Assembly (NCBI RefSeq): GCF_014643775.1 | Contig: NZ_BMKC01000001.1 | Span: 1,426,001-1,490,000, forward strand | DNA: 64,000 nucleotides | Direction: 5' to 3' | Origin: Arenimonas soli | GTDB lineage: Bacteria; Pseudomonadota; Gammaproteobacteria; Xanthomonadales; Xanthomonadaceae | Shown here: piece after piece, positions 31,760-41,208 of the stretch | Numbering within the stretch: the stretch's first letter is position 1 | Layout of the letters: each line of letters begins with the position of its first letter | Program-made: the position numbers and the translations under genes | The notes under the pieces: model-generated | The model's database searches: none | What the model was told of the DNA's origin: nothing | The model's input: the letters and a program-made list of their open reading frames with translations, nothing else

Positions 31760-34700
31760 TCAGGGCGCGCAGCCCTGGGTATCACCCAGCGTCACCACCG
31801 CATCATTGACGTTCCAGCCGCCCGACACGCCGTTGCCGAAGGTGGCGGCCACGTTGATGCCGGTCAGGGCATTGCCGGTGAACTGCCGGCTGAGCGTGCC
31901 GACCGGCGAACGCACCGGCGCCGAATGGGCACCCAGCGGCGCGAAGCCCTGCAGCTGGTCGAGCTGGATCGCGCCGGCGCCGGCGTTGAAGGCGCCGCCA
32001 CGTTCGGCCGCCAGGAAGCGCGGCACGCCGATGTCGTCGTAGATGAACGCGGCGAAGAACTCGTAGTTGGTCGCCAGCTGCACGCTGTAGCCGCTGCCCG
32101 CGCGCGCCGGGTCGAACCAGTTGCCGCTGGCGTCCACCGGCTGCCCGCTGATCGCCGGACAGCCCGTGAGGAAGGCGTCCATCGATTCGACGCCGGTGAA
32201 ACCGTCGAGGTTGTAGGCGAAGCTGAACTGGCTGTCGGTCGTGGCCGTCATGACCGCTTCGCCCACTTCCACCAGGTGGTTGGCCGAACCGTTCCAGGAC
32301 GCGCGGTAGATCGGCGTGGTCCAGCTGCCGTTGGCACCCGGCTGCGGCGCCTGCATGTAGTACCAGGTCGGCGTGCCGTCCTGGAAGTAGGTGTACCAGA
32401 GCACCGCCTGCTCGGCGCCGGCCGGGTACATGAAGATGCCGTGGCCACCGCGGGACGGCGCGTAATACGAGCCGCCCTTGACCTTGAGCGTGCCGGTGCT
32501 GGTGTTGATGGTGGCGCTGACGTCCACCGACGTGGCGCTGCCGCCGGTGTTGACCGGGGTCACGTACCAGCGACCCGGCTGCAGGGTGGCGCCGGTGACC
32601 GTGATGGTCTGGTTGGCGCCGGCGCCGGTGGCGGACAGCACCCCGGCGGCGCCGCGCGCCGGTGCCGGCGCGATGACCGGACCGGTCGGATTCTGCACGT
32701 GGGCGGCGTACAGCGACACCGAACCGCTGCCCTGGGTCTGGAAGCTCACCGACGTGGCATTGGCCGGCACGTCGAAGACCAGGGTTTCATGCGCGGCGCC
32801 CGCGGCCAGCAGCACCTCGCGCGCCTGCCCGGAGGACAGGGCGAAGGGCGACGGCGTGTTGCCTGTACGCTTGATGCGCACCGGGACTTCCAGGATCGTC
32901 GCACCCGGTTCGTTCTGGATGGCGATCAGGCCGACGCGCTCCTGGCCCTGGCCCATGCCCGGGTCGTCGTAGCCCACGCGCACCGTGAACGGCTGGTTGA
33001 CGTCGGTATTGCCCGGACCGGTCGCCACCAGCTGCTCACCCGAACCGGGCGAGGTGGGCACGACGGCCCGGCTGATGCTCACGTCCTGCCCGGGGCCGTC
33101 CCAGTTCTGGACCATGAACCAGAAGGTCTGCGGGTTGCCCACGCCGTTGACGTCGAAGCTGCACAGTTCATTGGACGTCGAGGTCGTCGAGCTGCAAAGC
33201 ACCTCGCTTTCGTCCGGCAGGCCGTTGGCGTTGGCGTCGCGGCCCACGAACAGGTCGATGTCCGGATCCGCCGCCTCGGTCGAGACGCGGATGCGGAAGG
33301 ATTCGCCGGAACCGGCCGGCACCTGGAAGGTCTCGCTGTAGTTCTGCGAGACGTCGTCGAACGCTTCGTCCCGGGTCGGGTCGACGGGAATGTCGCGCAC
33401 CTGCACGCTGGCTTCGCCCAGCTCGGTGGCGACAAAACGCGCGTCCGGAAGCGCCAGCAGCGAATGCATGTCGACGTCCACGAAGCCACGCTCGTGGTCG
33501 GTCTCGATGCGGATCTCGGCCGGCACGCCCGATTCGTCCGACAGCGGCGTGAAATACACGGCCAGCGGCAGCCGCAGGTCGGGGCGGCCATTGCCGCTGG
33601 TATTGACCAGCACGACCTCGCCATAGAGCCACTGGTCGACCAGCGAGGCATCCTGGGCCGTGATGGTGAAGTCCACCGAGGTGCCGCCCGTGCTGGCGGA
33701 GAAGCTGGTCACGCTGGGCGTGATGGTGGCGCCGCTCGCCAGGCTGGCCTGCACGCTGTAGGTGGTGCCGGCGGCGCCCGGCATCGCCTTGAAACTGCGC
33801 GTCAGGGTGCAGGTCTGGAAGCAGGCGGCGTGCGCCATGGTCGGCAGGTTCAGGTTCTCGGCGCCGCCGGTGAACACGTTTGAACGTGCGGCGCGGAAGG
33901 CGCCGGCGGGCACCTCGAGGTACAGGCCGGCCCGCGCCGCCTTGGCCACGTCGACCATGCCCGAACCCTGTTCATGCGGCGTGGCCGGCGGCAACGGTTT
34001 CGCACGTCGCACCGACGGGCGCGCGGTGAGGTGCAGGGCCGACATCACCTGGTCGGCATTGAGCGCGAGGTTGGTGGACTTGACCAGCGCGGCGGCGCCG
34101 GCGACGTGCGGCGTCGCCATCGAGGTGCCGCTCATCTGGGCGATCGAGGTCGTACCTGTATGGCCCGCCGAAATAATGGAAACGCCGGGCGCGGTGATGT
34201 CGGGCTTGACCACGCTCAAGGGCACCACCGGGCCGCGGCCGCTGAACGAGGCCAGCAGGTCGGCGTTGTCGGCACCGTTGCGGTCGTGCGTGGCGGCGGC
34301 CACGCCGAAGGTCCACGGCGAAGCGCTGGGGCTGCCGACGGTGCCGGCTTCCGGGCCGTCGTTGCCCGCGGCCACGGCGCCGATGATGCCGGCCTCGCGC
34401 ACGGCGAGGAAGGCCTCGGCGGCATGGTAGTAGGGAACTTCGAAGAAGTAGTAGGGATCGAGGGGGTCGCTGCCGAGCGAATAGTTGATGACGTCCACGC
34501 CGTCGGCAACCGCCTGGTCGATGGCCCGGATGGTGGCGCTGGTGGGGCAGCCGTCCTCGCAGGCGCGGTAGACGATCAGGTTGGCGCGCGGGGCGACACC
34601 GGTGAAGTCGGCGGCGCCGAACGGGTTGCCCACCGCGGTGGCCGCGACGTGGGTGCCGTGGCCGCCGGTGTCGACGGGGTCGGCGTTGCCATCGTTGCTG

Positions 34701-35401
34701 ACCGTGAAGTCGTAGAGGCCGATCAGCTTGTTGTTGCAGGCCGACGGGTTGCTGACGCAGTAGCCGCGGAAGCCACCCAGGGGATTGGTGTGGCCGGCGC
34801 CGCTGAAGGCGACGTGGTTGCGGTTGATGCCCGAGTCGATGACGCCCACCACCACGCCTTCGCCGCGGCGCGCGGTGCCGGTGACGGCGCCGCTCCAGAT
34901 CTCGTCGGCATTGATCCACTCCGGCCCGTTGGAGGTGTTGAGCGGAATGATGTAGTCACGGGTGACGCTGGCCACGCCGGGCTGGCCGCGCAGCATATGC
35001 GCCTCCGCGTCCGTCAGCTTCAGGGCGACGCCGTTGGTGGCGTGCGAATAGGTGTAGACAGGCGCCAGCTGGCGGCCCAGGCGCGCCGAAAAATCGGACA
35101 GGCGCAGGTCGCGCAGGTCGCCCAGGTAGTCCACGTAGTCGCGGGCGGCGGCGCTGCGCGAGTCGTACTTGGTCGCGCCCGTGGCCGCAGGGCTGGTGGC
35201 GGCAAGCTTCGGCCGCTGGTTGTCGCCGGGCTTGAAGCCGCGGAAGCTGGCCGCGGGGGCTTCCTCGAACACCACGATCCAGGTGTCCTGGACGCCAGCC
35301 TGGGCCTTCGCGGGTGCGGTCGAACGCGCACCGGCGTCCTGGGTGGCCAGGGGAAGGCCGAGGCCCAGGGCGATGGCAAGCATGAGGGGGCTGGCGCGCA
35401 T
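31760..35401 (-). CDS. Secreted subtilisin-like protease (S8) with PPC and duplicated C-terminal modules
   Basis: A large (1,213 residues) extracellular serine protease. After the signal peptide (about 1-25) comes an I9-type propeptide (about 40-150). The S8 domain has Asp189 (GVIDSGIN), His248 (GGHGTHVA), oxyanion Asn347 (AAGNDGP) and Ser427 (SGTSMATPHVAG). Beta-rich segments follow, including a PPC-like domain with ADPDIDLFVGRD. From residue 976 to the end lies a module with two similar halves: GGSYYAPSRGGHGIF ... FQDGTPTWYY, then SGNWFDPARAGSGYS ... DDIGVPRFL. I know of such modules on secreted proteins in this lineage; their role is unclear. The ATG at 35401 has an AGGAT ribosome site and starts the signal peptide. 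A good promoter lies upstream and a hairpin terminator downstream, so it is monocistronic. Confidence 0.92.
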   Translation of the reverse strand: MRASPLMLAIALGLGLPLATQDAGARSTAPAKAQAGVQDTWIVVFEEAPAASFRGFKPGDNQRPKLAATSPAATGATKYDSRSAAARDYVDYLGDLRDLRLSDFSARLGRQLAPVYTYSHATNGVALKLTDAEAHMLRGQPGVASVTRDYIIPLNTSNGPEWINADEIWSGAVTGTARRGEGVVVGVIDSGINRNHVAFSGAGHTNPLGGFRGYCVSNPSACNNKLIGLYDFTVSNDGNADPVDTGGHGTHVAATAVGNPFGAADFTGVAPRANLIVYRACEDGCPTSATIRAIDQAVADGVDVINYSLGSDPLDPYYFFEVPYYHAAEAFLAVREAGIIGAVAAGNDGPEAGTVGSPSASPWTFGVAAATHDRNGADNADLLASFSGRGPVVPLSVVKPDITAPGVSIISAGHTGTTSIAQMSGTSMATPHVAGAAALVKSTNLALNADQVMSALHLTARPSVRRAKPLPPATPHEQGSGMVDVAKAARAGLYLEVPAGAFRAARSNVFTGGAENLNLPTMAHAACFQTCTLTRSFKAMPGAAGTTYSVQASLASGATITPSVTSFSASTGGTSVDFTITAQDASLVDQWLYGEVVLVNTSGNGRPDLRLPLAVYFTPLSDESGVPAEIRIETDHERGFVDVDMHSLLALPDARFVATELGEASVQVRDIPVDPTRDEAFDDVSQNYSETFQVPAGSGESFRIRVSTEAADPDIDLFVGRDANANGLPDESEVLCSSTTSTSNELCSFDVNGVGNPQTFWFMVQNWDGPGQDVSISRAVVPTSPGSGEQLVATGPGNTDVNQPFTVRVGYDDPGMGQGQERVGLIAIQNEPGATILEVPVRIKRTGNTPSPFALSSGQAREVLLAAGAAHETLVFDVPANATSVSFQTQGSGSVSLYAAHVQNPTGPVIAPAPARGAAGVLSATGAGANQTITVTGATLQPGRWYVTPVNTGGSATSVDVSATINTSTGTLKVKGGSYYAPSRGGHGIFMYPAGAEQAVLWYTYFQDGTPTWYYMQAPQPGANGSWTTPIYRASWNGSANHLVEVGEAVMTATTDSQFSFAYNLDGFTGVESMDAFLTGCPAISGQPVDASGNWFDPARAGSGYSVQLATNYEFFAAFIYDDIGVPRFLAAERGGAFNAGAGAIQLDQLQGFAPLGAHSAPVRSPVGTLSRQFTGNALTGINVAATFGNGVSGGWNVNDAVVTLGDTQGCAP

Positions 35402-35431
35402 GGAAACATCCTGCAAGTGAACGAACGTCCG

Positions 35432-35460
35432 ATTGTCCCGCACGAGCGCCCCAATATCAA
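35432..35460 (-). promoter_or_regulatory. Candidate sigma-70 promoter of the subtilase gene
   Basis: On the minus strand, TTGATA and GACAAT are separated by exactly 17 bp, ending about 30 nt before the ATG at 35401. Both hexamers are close to the -35 and -10 consensus, and the AT-rich patch stands out in this GC-rich DNA. Position and spacing are seen; activity is inferred. Confidence 0.5.
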
Positions 35461-35588
35461 AAGGAGACACGGACAGTGTTTTTCACCTGCCTGAACCGGC
35501 CTTTGCGCCGGGGCAGGCATGCCCGGGCCGGAGGGGCTTGATCCCCGTCATGGCGCGGCCCCGGACGAGCCGGTAGCATGCCGCCGCG

Positions 35589-36242
35589 ATGACTCCTTCC
35601 CCGGCCGCCGACGTCCCGCTGCTGCAAGCCCGCGGGCTGTGTTTCGCGCGCAACGACGAACCCGTGTTCGGTCCGCTCGACTTCGTGCTGCCGGCCGGCG
35701 AGGCCCTGCTGGTGCTCGGCGGCAACGGCGCCGGCAAGACCACCCTGCTGCGGGTGCTGGCCGGCCTGCTGCCCGCCGACGCCGGCGAAGTGCGCCTGGC
35801 CGGCAACATCGTCGACCGCGACCACCTCGCCCGCGGCAGCGCCTACCTGGGCCACCTGCCGGGCCACAAGGCCGAACTGGCGACGCTGGAGAACCTGGAG
35901 TTCGCCCGTGCGCTCGCCGGCGCACCGACCGGCCTGGACCTGGAACAGGCCCTGGCCGACGTAGGCCTGGCGGGTTACGAGGACAGCCCGGCGCGCCGGC
36001 TTTCGGCCGGCCAGAACAAGCGCCTGGGCCTGGCACGGCTGCGCCTGCAGTCGGCGCCGCTGTGGCTGCTCGACGAGCCCTATGCCAACCTCGACCTCGA
36101 CGGCATCGCCCTGGTGAACCGCCTGATCCAGGCGCACCTGGGTACAGGCGGCGCGGTGCTGCTCACCACCCACGGCGCCTATGCCGCGCCGCCGGTGCCG
36201 GTGCGCACGCTTGAACTCGCCCCGTCGCGGAGACCGGCGTGA
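35589..36242 (+). CDS. ccmA: Cytochrome c maturation ATPase CcmA
   Basis: ATPase of the CcmABCD complex, which releases haem-loaded CcmE for cytochrome c assembly. The 217-residue protein has the Walker [17 protein letters not shown] (about 44-59), the ABC signature [14 protein letters not shown] and the Walker [13 protein letters not shown]. It is the first gene of a tightly packed run ccmA to ccmI. Its stop overlaps the GTG start of ccmB by 4 bp. The 187 bp before it, back to the divergent subtilase gene, must hold the operon promoter; I see no clear -35/-10 for it. Confidence 0.97.
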   Translation: MTPSPAADVPLLQARGLCFARNDEPVFGPLDFVLPAGEALLVLGGNGAGKTTLLRVLAGLLPADAGEVRLAGNIVDRDHLARGSAYLGHLPGHKAELATLENLEFARALAGAPTGLDLEQALADVGLAGYEDSPARRLSAGQNKRLGLARLRLQSAPLWLLDEPYANLDLDGIALVNRLIQAHLGTGGAVLLTTHGAYAAPPVPVRTLELAPSRRPA

Positions 36243-36925
36243 GCCCGGTGCCGTCCCTGCTGGCGGTGGCCCGCGCCCAGGCCCGGCGCGACCTGCGCCT
36301 GGTCTGGCGCCGGCGCGGCGATGCGGCGCAGCCGATGCTGTTCGCTGTGATGGTGGTGGCGCTGTTCCCGCTGGCGCTGGGCGCCGATCCGCAGCAGCTG
36401 GCGCGCATCGCACCGGGCGTGCTGTGGGTGGCGGTGCTGCTGGCGGGTCTGCTGGCGCTCGATTCGCTTTACCGTGGCGACCTCGAGGACGGCAGCCTTG
36501 AACAGATGCTGCTGGCGCCGGTGCCGCTGGCCTGGCTGATCGCCGTGCGCGTGGCCGTGCACTGGGTCACCACCGCCCTGCCCCTGGTGCTGCTGACGCC
36601 GGTGCTGGCGCAACTGCTGTACCTGCCCGAGGAACTCCTGCCGGTGCTGCTGGTCTCGCTGTTGCTGGGCACGCCGCTGCTGAGCCTGCTGGGCGCGGTG
36701 GTGGCGGCGTTGACGGTCGGGATTAGGCGCTCTGGTATGCTTCTGGCCCTGCTGGCGCTGCCTCTTTTCCTGCCCGTGCTGGTGTTCGGGGCAGGCAGCG
36801 TGATGGCCGCCGCGCAGGGCCTGCCCTGGGTCGGCGCCCTGCTGCTGATGGCCGCCGGCCTGGTCCTTGCCATCGTGCTTGCCCCGCTCGTCGCCGCTGC
36901 GGCGATCCGTATCGCCCTGACCTGA
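36239..36925 (+). CDS. ccmB: Haem exporter membrane protein CcmB
   Basis: Inner-membrane partner of CcmA, 228 residues with about six hydrophobic helices. The Arg-rich N terminus ([25 protein letters not shown]) and [21 protein letters not shown] are typical. It begins at a GTG overlapping the ccmA stop. GTG starts recur in ccmB, ccmC, ccmD and ccmF, suggesting modest, coupled translation. Confidence 0.96.
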   Translation: MSPVPSLLAVARAQARRDLRLVWRRRGDAAQPMLFAVMVVALFPLALGADPQQLARIAPGVLWVAVLLAGLLALDSLYRGDLEDGSLEQMLLAPVPLAWLIAVRVAVHWVTTALPLVLLTPVLAQLLYLPEELLPVLLVSLLLGTPLLSLLGAVVAALTVGIRRSGMLLALLALPLFLPVLVFGAGSVMAAAQGLPWVGALLLMAAGLVLAIVLAPLVAAAAIRIALT

Positions 36926-36935
36926 AAACGCCGCC

Positions 36936-37685
36936 GTGAATCCCGTCCTGCTCTGGTTCCACCAACTCGGTTCGCCCCCGACCTTCGACCGCTTCGCCGC
37001 GCGCTGGACGCCCTGGGGGTTCGGCCTGGGACTGGTCGGCATGGCCATCGGCCTCTACGGCGCGCTGCTGGTGGTGCCGGCCGATTACCAGCAAGGCGAC
37101 AGTTTCCGCATCCTCTACATCCACGTGCCGGCGGCCTGGATGAGTCTGTTCGTTTATGGGCTGATGGCTTTCTACGCCGCGATCGCGCTGATCTGGCGCA
37201 TCAAGCTGGCCGAGATCCTGGCCATGGCCTGCGCGCCGGTGGGCGCGCTGTTCACCGCCGTTACCCTGGCCACCGGTTCGATCTGGGGCAAGCCGATGTG
37301 GGGCACCTGGTGGGACTGGGACCCGCGCCTGACCTCCGAACTGGTGCTGCTTTTCATGTACCTGGGCGTGATCGGCCTGTATTCGGCCATCGAAGACCGC
37401 CGCGCGGCCGCGCGCGCCGCCAGTTTCCTGGCCATCGTCGGCGTGGCCCTGCTGCCGGTCATCCGTTATTCGGTGGAGTGGTGGAACTCGCTGCACCAGG
37501 GCGCCACCATCAAGCTGTTTGGTGAATCGACCATGGATGCCTCGATGGCCTGGCCGCTGTGGGTGATGGTGTTCGCCACCAAGTTCTGGTTCGTCGGGTC
37601 GCTGCTGCAGCGTGCGCGCGCCGACAACCTCGAGCGCGAGGCCGGCAAGGACTGGGCACGCGCCAGCGTGGAGAAGTCGCCGTGA
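36936..37685 (+). CDS. ccmC: Haem handling protein CcmC
   Basis: A six-helix inner-membrane protein that attaches haem to CcmE at the periplasmic face. The 249-residue sequence carries the tryptophan-rich WWD signature (WGTWWDWDPRLTSELVL, near 124-140) and periplasmic His residues in ILYIHVPAAWMS and in the LHQG segment, which bind haem in the family. It begins at a GTG 10 bp after ccmB and overlaps ccmD by 4 bp. Confidence 0.97.
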   Translation: MNPVLLWFHQLGSPPTFDRFAARWTPWGFGLGLVGMAIGLYGALLVVPADYQQGDSFRILYIHVPAAWMSLFVYGLMAFYAAIALIWRIKLAEILAMACAPVGALFTAVTLATGSIWGKPMWGTWWDWDPRLTSELVLLFMYLGVIGLYSAIEDRRAAARAASFLAIVGVALLPVIRYSVEWWNSLHQGATIKLFGESTMDASMAWPLWVMVFATKFWFVGSLLQRARADNLEREAGKDWARASVEKSP

Positions 37686-37840
37686 GCTACCTCGAATACG
37701 TGGTCGGCGCCTACGCCGTCTTCGCCCTCTACCTGGCCTGGGATTTCGTGGTGCCGCGCTGGCGCATCCAGCGTACCCGCCGCGCCATCGCCATGCGCGC
37801 CCGCCGCGAATCGGCCCGCCAAGGAAACAACACCCCATGA
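37682..37840 (+). CDS. ccmD: Small haem exporter subunit CcmD
   Basis: A 52-residue single-span membrane protein that stabilises CcmE in the CcmABCD complex. It starts at a GTG overlapping the ccmC stop (GTGA) and reads (M)SYLEYVVGAYAVFALYLAWDFV, then a basic tail (RRAIAMRARRES). Size, the tyrosine-rich hydrophobic helix and its position between ccmC and ccmE are diagnostic. Its stop overlaps the ccmE start. Confidence 0.9.
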   Translation: MSYLEYVVGAYAVFALYLAWDFVVPRWRIQRTRRAIAMRARRESARQGNNTP

Positions 37841-38316
37841 TGCATCCCACCCGCAAGCGCCGCCTCTGGCTGGTCCTGGGCCTGGTCGCCGCCTCGGCGG
37901 TCGCCGCCGGCCTGGTCACCCTGGCCCTGCGCGAGAACATCACCTACCTGTACACGCCCAGCCAGGTGTATGCCGGCGAAGCCGCCGACCAGGCCGTGTT
38001 CCGGTTGGGCGGCATGGTCGCCAAGGACAGTCTCCGGCGCGAGGAAGGCACGCTCAGGGTCAGCTTCGGCGTCACCGACGGCGACGCGGTGATGACCGCG
38101 CGCTTCGAGGGCATCCTTCCCGACCTGTTCCGCGAAAACCAGGCGGTCATCGCCACTGGTCGCCGGGTCGGCGACGAATTCCATGCCACCCAGGTGCTGG
38201 CCAAGCACGACGAACAGTACATGCCGCGCGAAGTCGCCGAAGCCATGGGCAAGGCCCACGAAAAGCACAAGGTCGACGACAAGAAGGCCGACGACGCCGC
38301 GCCGGGAGGCTACTAG
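37837..38316 (+). CDS. ccmE: Periplasmic haem chaperone CcmE
   Basis: Membrane-anchored OB-fold protein that binds haem covalently and hands it to CcmF/H. The 159-residue sequence has an N-terminal helix (10-30) and the haem-binding His124 in LAKHDEQYMP, with Tyr128 nearby. The C-terminal tail is charged and His/Lys/Asp-rich. I chose the first of two adjacent ATGs (37837), preceded by AAGGAAA and overlapping the ccmD stop. Confidence 0.96.
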   Translation: MMHPTRKRRLWLVLGLVAASAVAAGLVTLALRENITYLYTPSQVYAGEAADQAVFRLGGMVAKDSLRREEGTLRVSFGVTDGDAVMTARFEGILPDLFRENQAVIATGRRVGDEFHATQVLAKHDEQYMPREVAEAMGKAHEKHKVDDKKADDAAPGGY

Positions 38317-40254
38317 GTGCTGCCCGAACTTGGCCTGGTCAGCCTGGCGCTGGCGCTGATGCTGTCGCTGGCGCTGTCGGTGGTGCCGCTGCTGGGTGCC
38401 CACCGCGGCCATGCGGCCTGGATGGCCACGGCGCGTCCGCTGGCCTACGCGCTGCTGGCGGCGGTGGCCGTTTCCTACGCCCTGCTGACCTGGGCCTTCC
38501 TGGTGCACGACTTCTCGGTGGCCTACGTGGCCCAGAACTCGAACTCGCTGCTTCCGCGCATCTACCAATACACGGCGGTGTGGAGCGCACACGAAGGCTC
38601 GCTGCTGCTGTGGCTGCTGTTCCTGGTGTTCTGGACCGCCCTGGTCGCGCGTTTTTCGCGCCGCCTGCCGGCCCCGGTGGTGGCGCGCGTGCTGGCGGTG
38701 ATGGGCATGGTGGCGCTGGGTTTCCTTGCCTTCACCCTGTTCACGTCCAATCCGTTCGAACGCCTGCTGCCGGGCGCCGTGGAAGGCCGCGACATGAACC
38801 CGCTGCTGCAGGACCCGGGCATGATCTTCCACCCGCCCCTGCTGTACATGGGCTACGTCGGCTTCGCGGTGGCGTTCGCCTTCGCGGTGGCCGCGCTGAT
38901 CGACGGCAAGGTGGATGCGCAGTGGGTGCGCTGGAGCCGGCCCTGGACCAACGTCGCCTGGGCCTTCCTGACCCTGGGCATCGCGCTGGGCAGCTTCTGG
39001 GCCTATTACGAACTGGGCTGGGGTGGCTGGTGGTTCTGGGACCCGGTCGAAAACGCCAGCTTCATGCCCTGGCTGGTTGGCGCCGCGCTGCTGCACTCGC
39101 AGGCGGTCACCGAAAAACGCGGCAGCTTCCGCGGCTGGACCCTGCTGCTGGCGATCGCGGCGTTTTCGCTGTCGCTGCTGGGCACCTTCCTGGTGCGCTC
39201 GGGCGTGCTGACCAGCGTGCATGCCTTCGCCTCGGACCCGGAGCGCGGCATGTTCATCCTGGCCTTCCTGGTCATCGTGATCGGCGGTTCGCTGCTGCTT
39301 TATGCGCTGCGTGCGCCGAAACTCGAGACCGGCAAACCCTTCGCCGCGTCCTCGCGCGAAACCTTCCTGCTGGCCAACAACCTGCTGCTGACCGCGGCCG
39401 CGGCGATGATCCTGCTCGGCACGCTGTATCCGCTGCTGGCCGAGGCGCTGGACCTGGGCAAGATTTCGGTGGGTCCGCCCTACTTCGGCCTGCTGTTCAT
39501 CCTGCTGATGGCGCCGCTCGTGGCGCTGGTGCCCTTCGGCCCGCTGATGCGCTGGCAGCGCGAAGACCTTTCGCAGCCGGTGCGCTGGCTGGCGCCGTGG
39601 GCGGTGCTGGCGGTGGTGGTTGGCGTCGTCGTGTTTTTCACCTGGCCCTACGGCACCACCAAAACCGCCGTCGGCCTGCTCGGCGCGGTCTGGATCCTTG
39701 CCGGCACGGCGCGCTTCGTCTGGCAACGCCTGCGTTCGACCAGCAAGGGCGCACGCTTCACCGCCGAAATGACCGGCATGCTGCTGGCGCACGCCGGCAT
39801 CGGCATCTTCGTGGCCGGCGTCTTCATCACCGAATCGACCAGCATCGAACGTGACGTCGCCGCGCGACCGGGCCAGGTGTTCGAACTGCGCGGCTACGAC
39901 TTTGCTTTCGAAGGCGTGGAAAAGCACCAGGGCCCGAACTACCTCGCCGACCGCGGCACCGTGGTGGTGTCGCGCGATGGCCGCGAGATCGCGGTCATGC
40001 ACCCGGAAAAGCGCGCCTACGCCGCCGGCGGCCAGGTGATGACCGAAGCCGCGCTGCACGGCGGCCTGCACCGCGACCTGTACGTCGCGCTGGGCGAACC
40101 GTTGGACCAGAGCGGCGGCTGGGCACTGCGCCTTTACGTCAAACCCTGGATCCGGCTGATCTGGCTGGGTTCGCTGTTCATGGCCGCCGGTGGTTTCGTG
40201 GTGGTCCTGGACCGCCGCTTCCGCCGCCCCGCCACGCCAGGAGCGCCCGCATGA
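38317..40254 (+). CDS. ccmF: Haem lyase component CcmF
   Basis: A large polytopic inner-membrane protein (645 residues, about 14-15 helices) that ligates haem to apocytochrome c with CcmH. The WWD motif is GWGGWWFWDPVENASFMPWL (near 229-248), and the flanking His residues are present, for example in MIFHPPLLYMGY. It begins at a GTG directly after the ccmE stop codon and overlaps ccmG by 4 bp. Confidence 0.98.
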   Translation: MLPELGLVSLALALMLSLALSVVPLLGAHRGHAAWMATARPLAYALLAAVAVSYALLTWAFLVHDFSVAYVAQNSNSLLPRIYQYTAVWSAHEGSLLLWLLFLVFWTALVARFSRRLPAPVVARVLAVMGMVALGFLAFTLFTSNPFERLLPGAVEGRDMNPLLQDPGMIFHPPLLYMGYVGFAVAFAFAVAALIDGKVDAQWVRWSRPWTNVAWAFLTLGIALGSFWAYYELGWGGWWFWDPVENASFMPWLVGAALLHSQAVTEKRGSFRGWTLLLAIAAFSLSLLGTFLVRSGVLTSVHAFASDPERGMFILAFLVIVIGGSLLLYALRAPKLETGKPFAASSRETFLLANNLLLTAAAAMILLGTLYPLLAEALDLGKISVGPPYFGLLFILLMAPLVALVPFGPLMRWQREDLSQPVRWLAPWAVLAVVVGVVVFFTWPYGTTKTAVGLLGAVWILAGTARFVWQRLRSTSKGARFTAEMTGMLLAHAGIGIFVAGVFITESTSIERDVAARPGQVFELRGYDFAFEGVEKHQGPNYLADRGTVVVSRDGREIAVMHPEKRAYAAGGQVMTEAALHGGLHRDLYVALGEPLDQSGGWALRLYVKPWIRLIWLGSLFMAAGGFVVVLDRRFRRPATPGAPA

Positions 40255-40784
40255 TGAACCGACTGCTGCCGCTGCTGGCCTTCGCCGCGCTGGCCCTGCT
40301 GCTGGGCGTGGGCGTGATGATGAACTCGGGCAAGGACACCAGCGCGATCCCCTCGCCGCTGATCGGCAAGATGGCGCCCGATTTCGCGCTGCCGGTGCTC
40401 GACGAACCCGAACGGATCATCACCCGCGACGACCTGCTGGGCGAACCCTACCTGCTAAACGTCTGGGGCAGCTGGTGCCCGGCCTGCCGCGACGAACACC
40501 CGGTGATCACCGACCTGGCCGAATCCGGCCGCCTGCGCGTGATCGGCTACGACTACAAGGACGAATCCGACGACGCGCGCCGCTGGCTGCAGCAGTTCGG
40601 CAATCCCTACGCCCTGGTGATCGCCGACGTCGAAGGCCGCGCCGCCCTCGACTGGGGCATCTACGGCGCGCCCGAATCCTTCCTGGTCGATGCCGAAGGC
40701 TTCATCCGCTGGAAGTTCGTCGGACCGCTGACGCCCGAGGTGGTGCAGGCACAGCTGCTGCCCGTGCTGGAGTCGCTGGAATGA
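40251..40784 (+). CDS. ccmG: Thiol-disulfide oxidoreductase CcmG/DsbE
   Basis: Membrane-anchored periplasmic thioredoxin-fold protein that keeps the cysteines of apocytochrome c reduced. It has 177 residues: an N-terminal helix (about 4-22), then the active site GSWCPAC (Cys76 and Cys79) and GAPESFLVDAEGFIRWKFVG with the cis-Pro loop. It overlaps ccmF and ccmH by 4 bp each. Confidence 0.97.
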   Translation: MMNRLLPLLAFAALALLLGVGVMMNSGKDTSAIPSPLIGKMAPDFALPVLDEPERIITRDDLLGEPYLLNVWGSWCPACRDEHPVITDLAESGRLRVIGYDYKDESDDARRWLQQFGNPYALVIADVEGRAALDWGIYGAPESFLVDAEGFIRWKFVGPLTPEVVQAQLLPVLESLE

Positions 40785-41206
40785 GGGCCTGGCTGCTCGG
40801 CCTGCTGCTGGTGCTTTCGCTGGGCGCCGCCGCCTTCGAGCCCATCGAGTTCCGCGACGCCGCCGAAGAGGCCCGCTTCCGCGACCTGTCGGCCGAGCTG
40901 CGCTGCGTGATGTGCCAGAACCAGTCGCTGGCCGACTCCAATGCCCAGATCGCCCAGGACCTGCGCCTGCAGGTGCTGGAACTGATGCGCGAAGGCAAGT
41001 CCGACGACGAGATCAAGGATTATCTTGTCGCGCGGTACAGCGAATTCGTGCTCTACGATCCCCCGGTGCGCCCGGCCACCTGGCTGCTGTGGTTCGGCCC
41101 CGCCGCGCTGCTGCTGGGCGGCGCCGTCGTGGTGGTCGTGGTGGTGAAGCGCCGCTCGCGCCAGGCCCCCGCGGAAACGAGCCCCGACGACGGGCAGGAG
41201 TGGTGA
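40781..41206 (+). CDS. ccmH: Cytochrome c maturation protein CcmH (N-terminal type)
   Basis: Periplasmic thiol protein with a signal peptide (about 1-18), the reactive pair Cys42/Cys45 in LRCVMCQNQSLADSNA, a three-helix domain and one C-terminal membrane helix (about 103-124). At 141 residues it covers only the first half of the E. coli CcmH; the TPR half is the separate gene ccmI downstream, as in most proteobacteria. It starts at an ATG overlapping the ccmG stop. Confidence 0.96.
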   Translation: MRAWLLGLLLVLSLGAAAFEPIEFRDAAEEARFRDLSAELRCVMCQNQSLADSNAQIAQDLRLQVLELMREGKSDDEIKDYLVARYSEFVLYDPPVRPATWLLWFGPAALLLGGAVVVVVVVKRRSRQAPAETSPDDGQEW

Positions 41207-41208
41207 CG

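Noticed and set aside
37729-40071. A 780-codon minus-strand frame opposite ccmD-ccmF
   Set aside because: Gln/His/Arg-rich shadow; the plus strand carries the complete ccm series with overlapping starts and stops.
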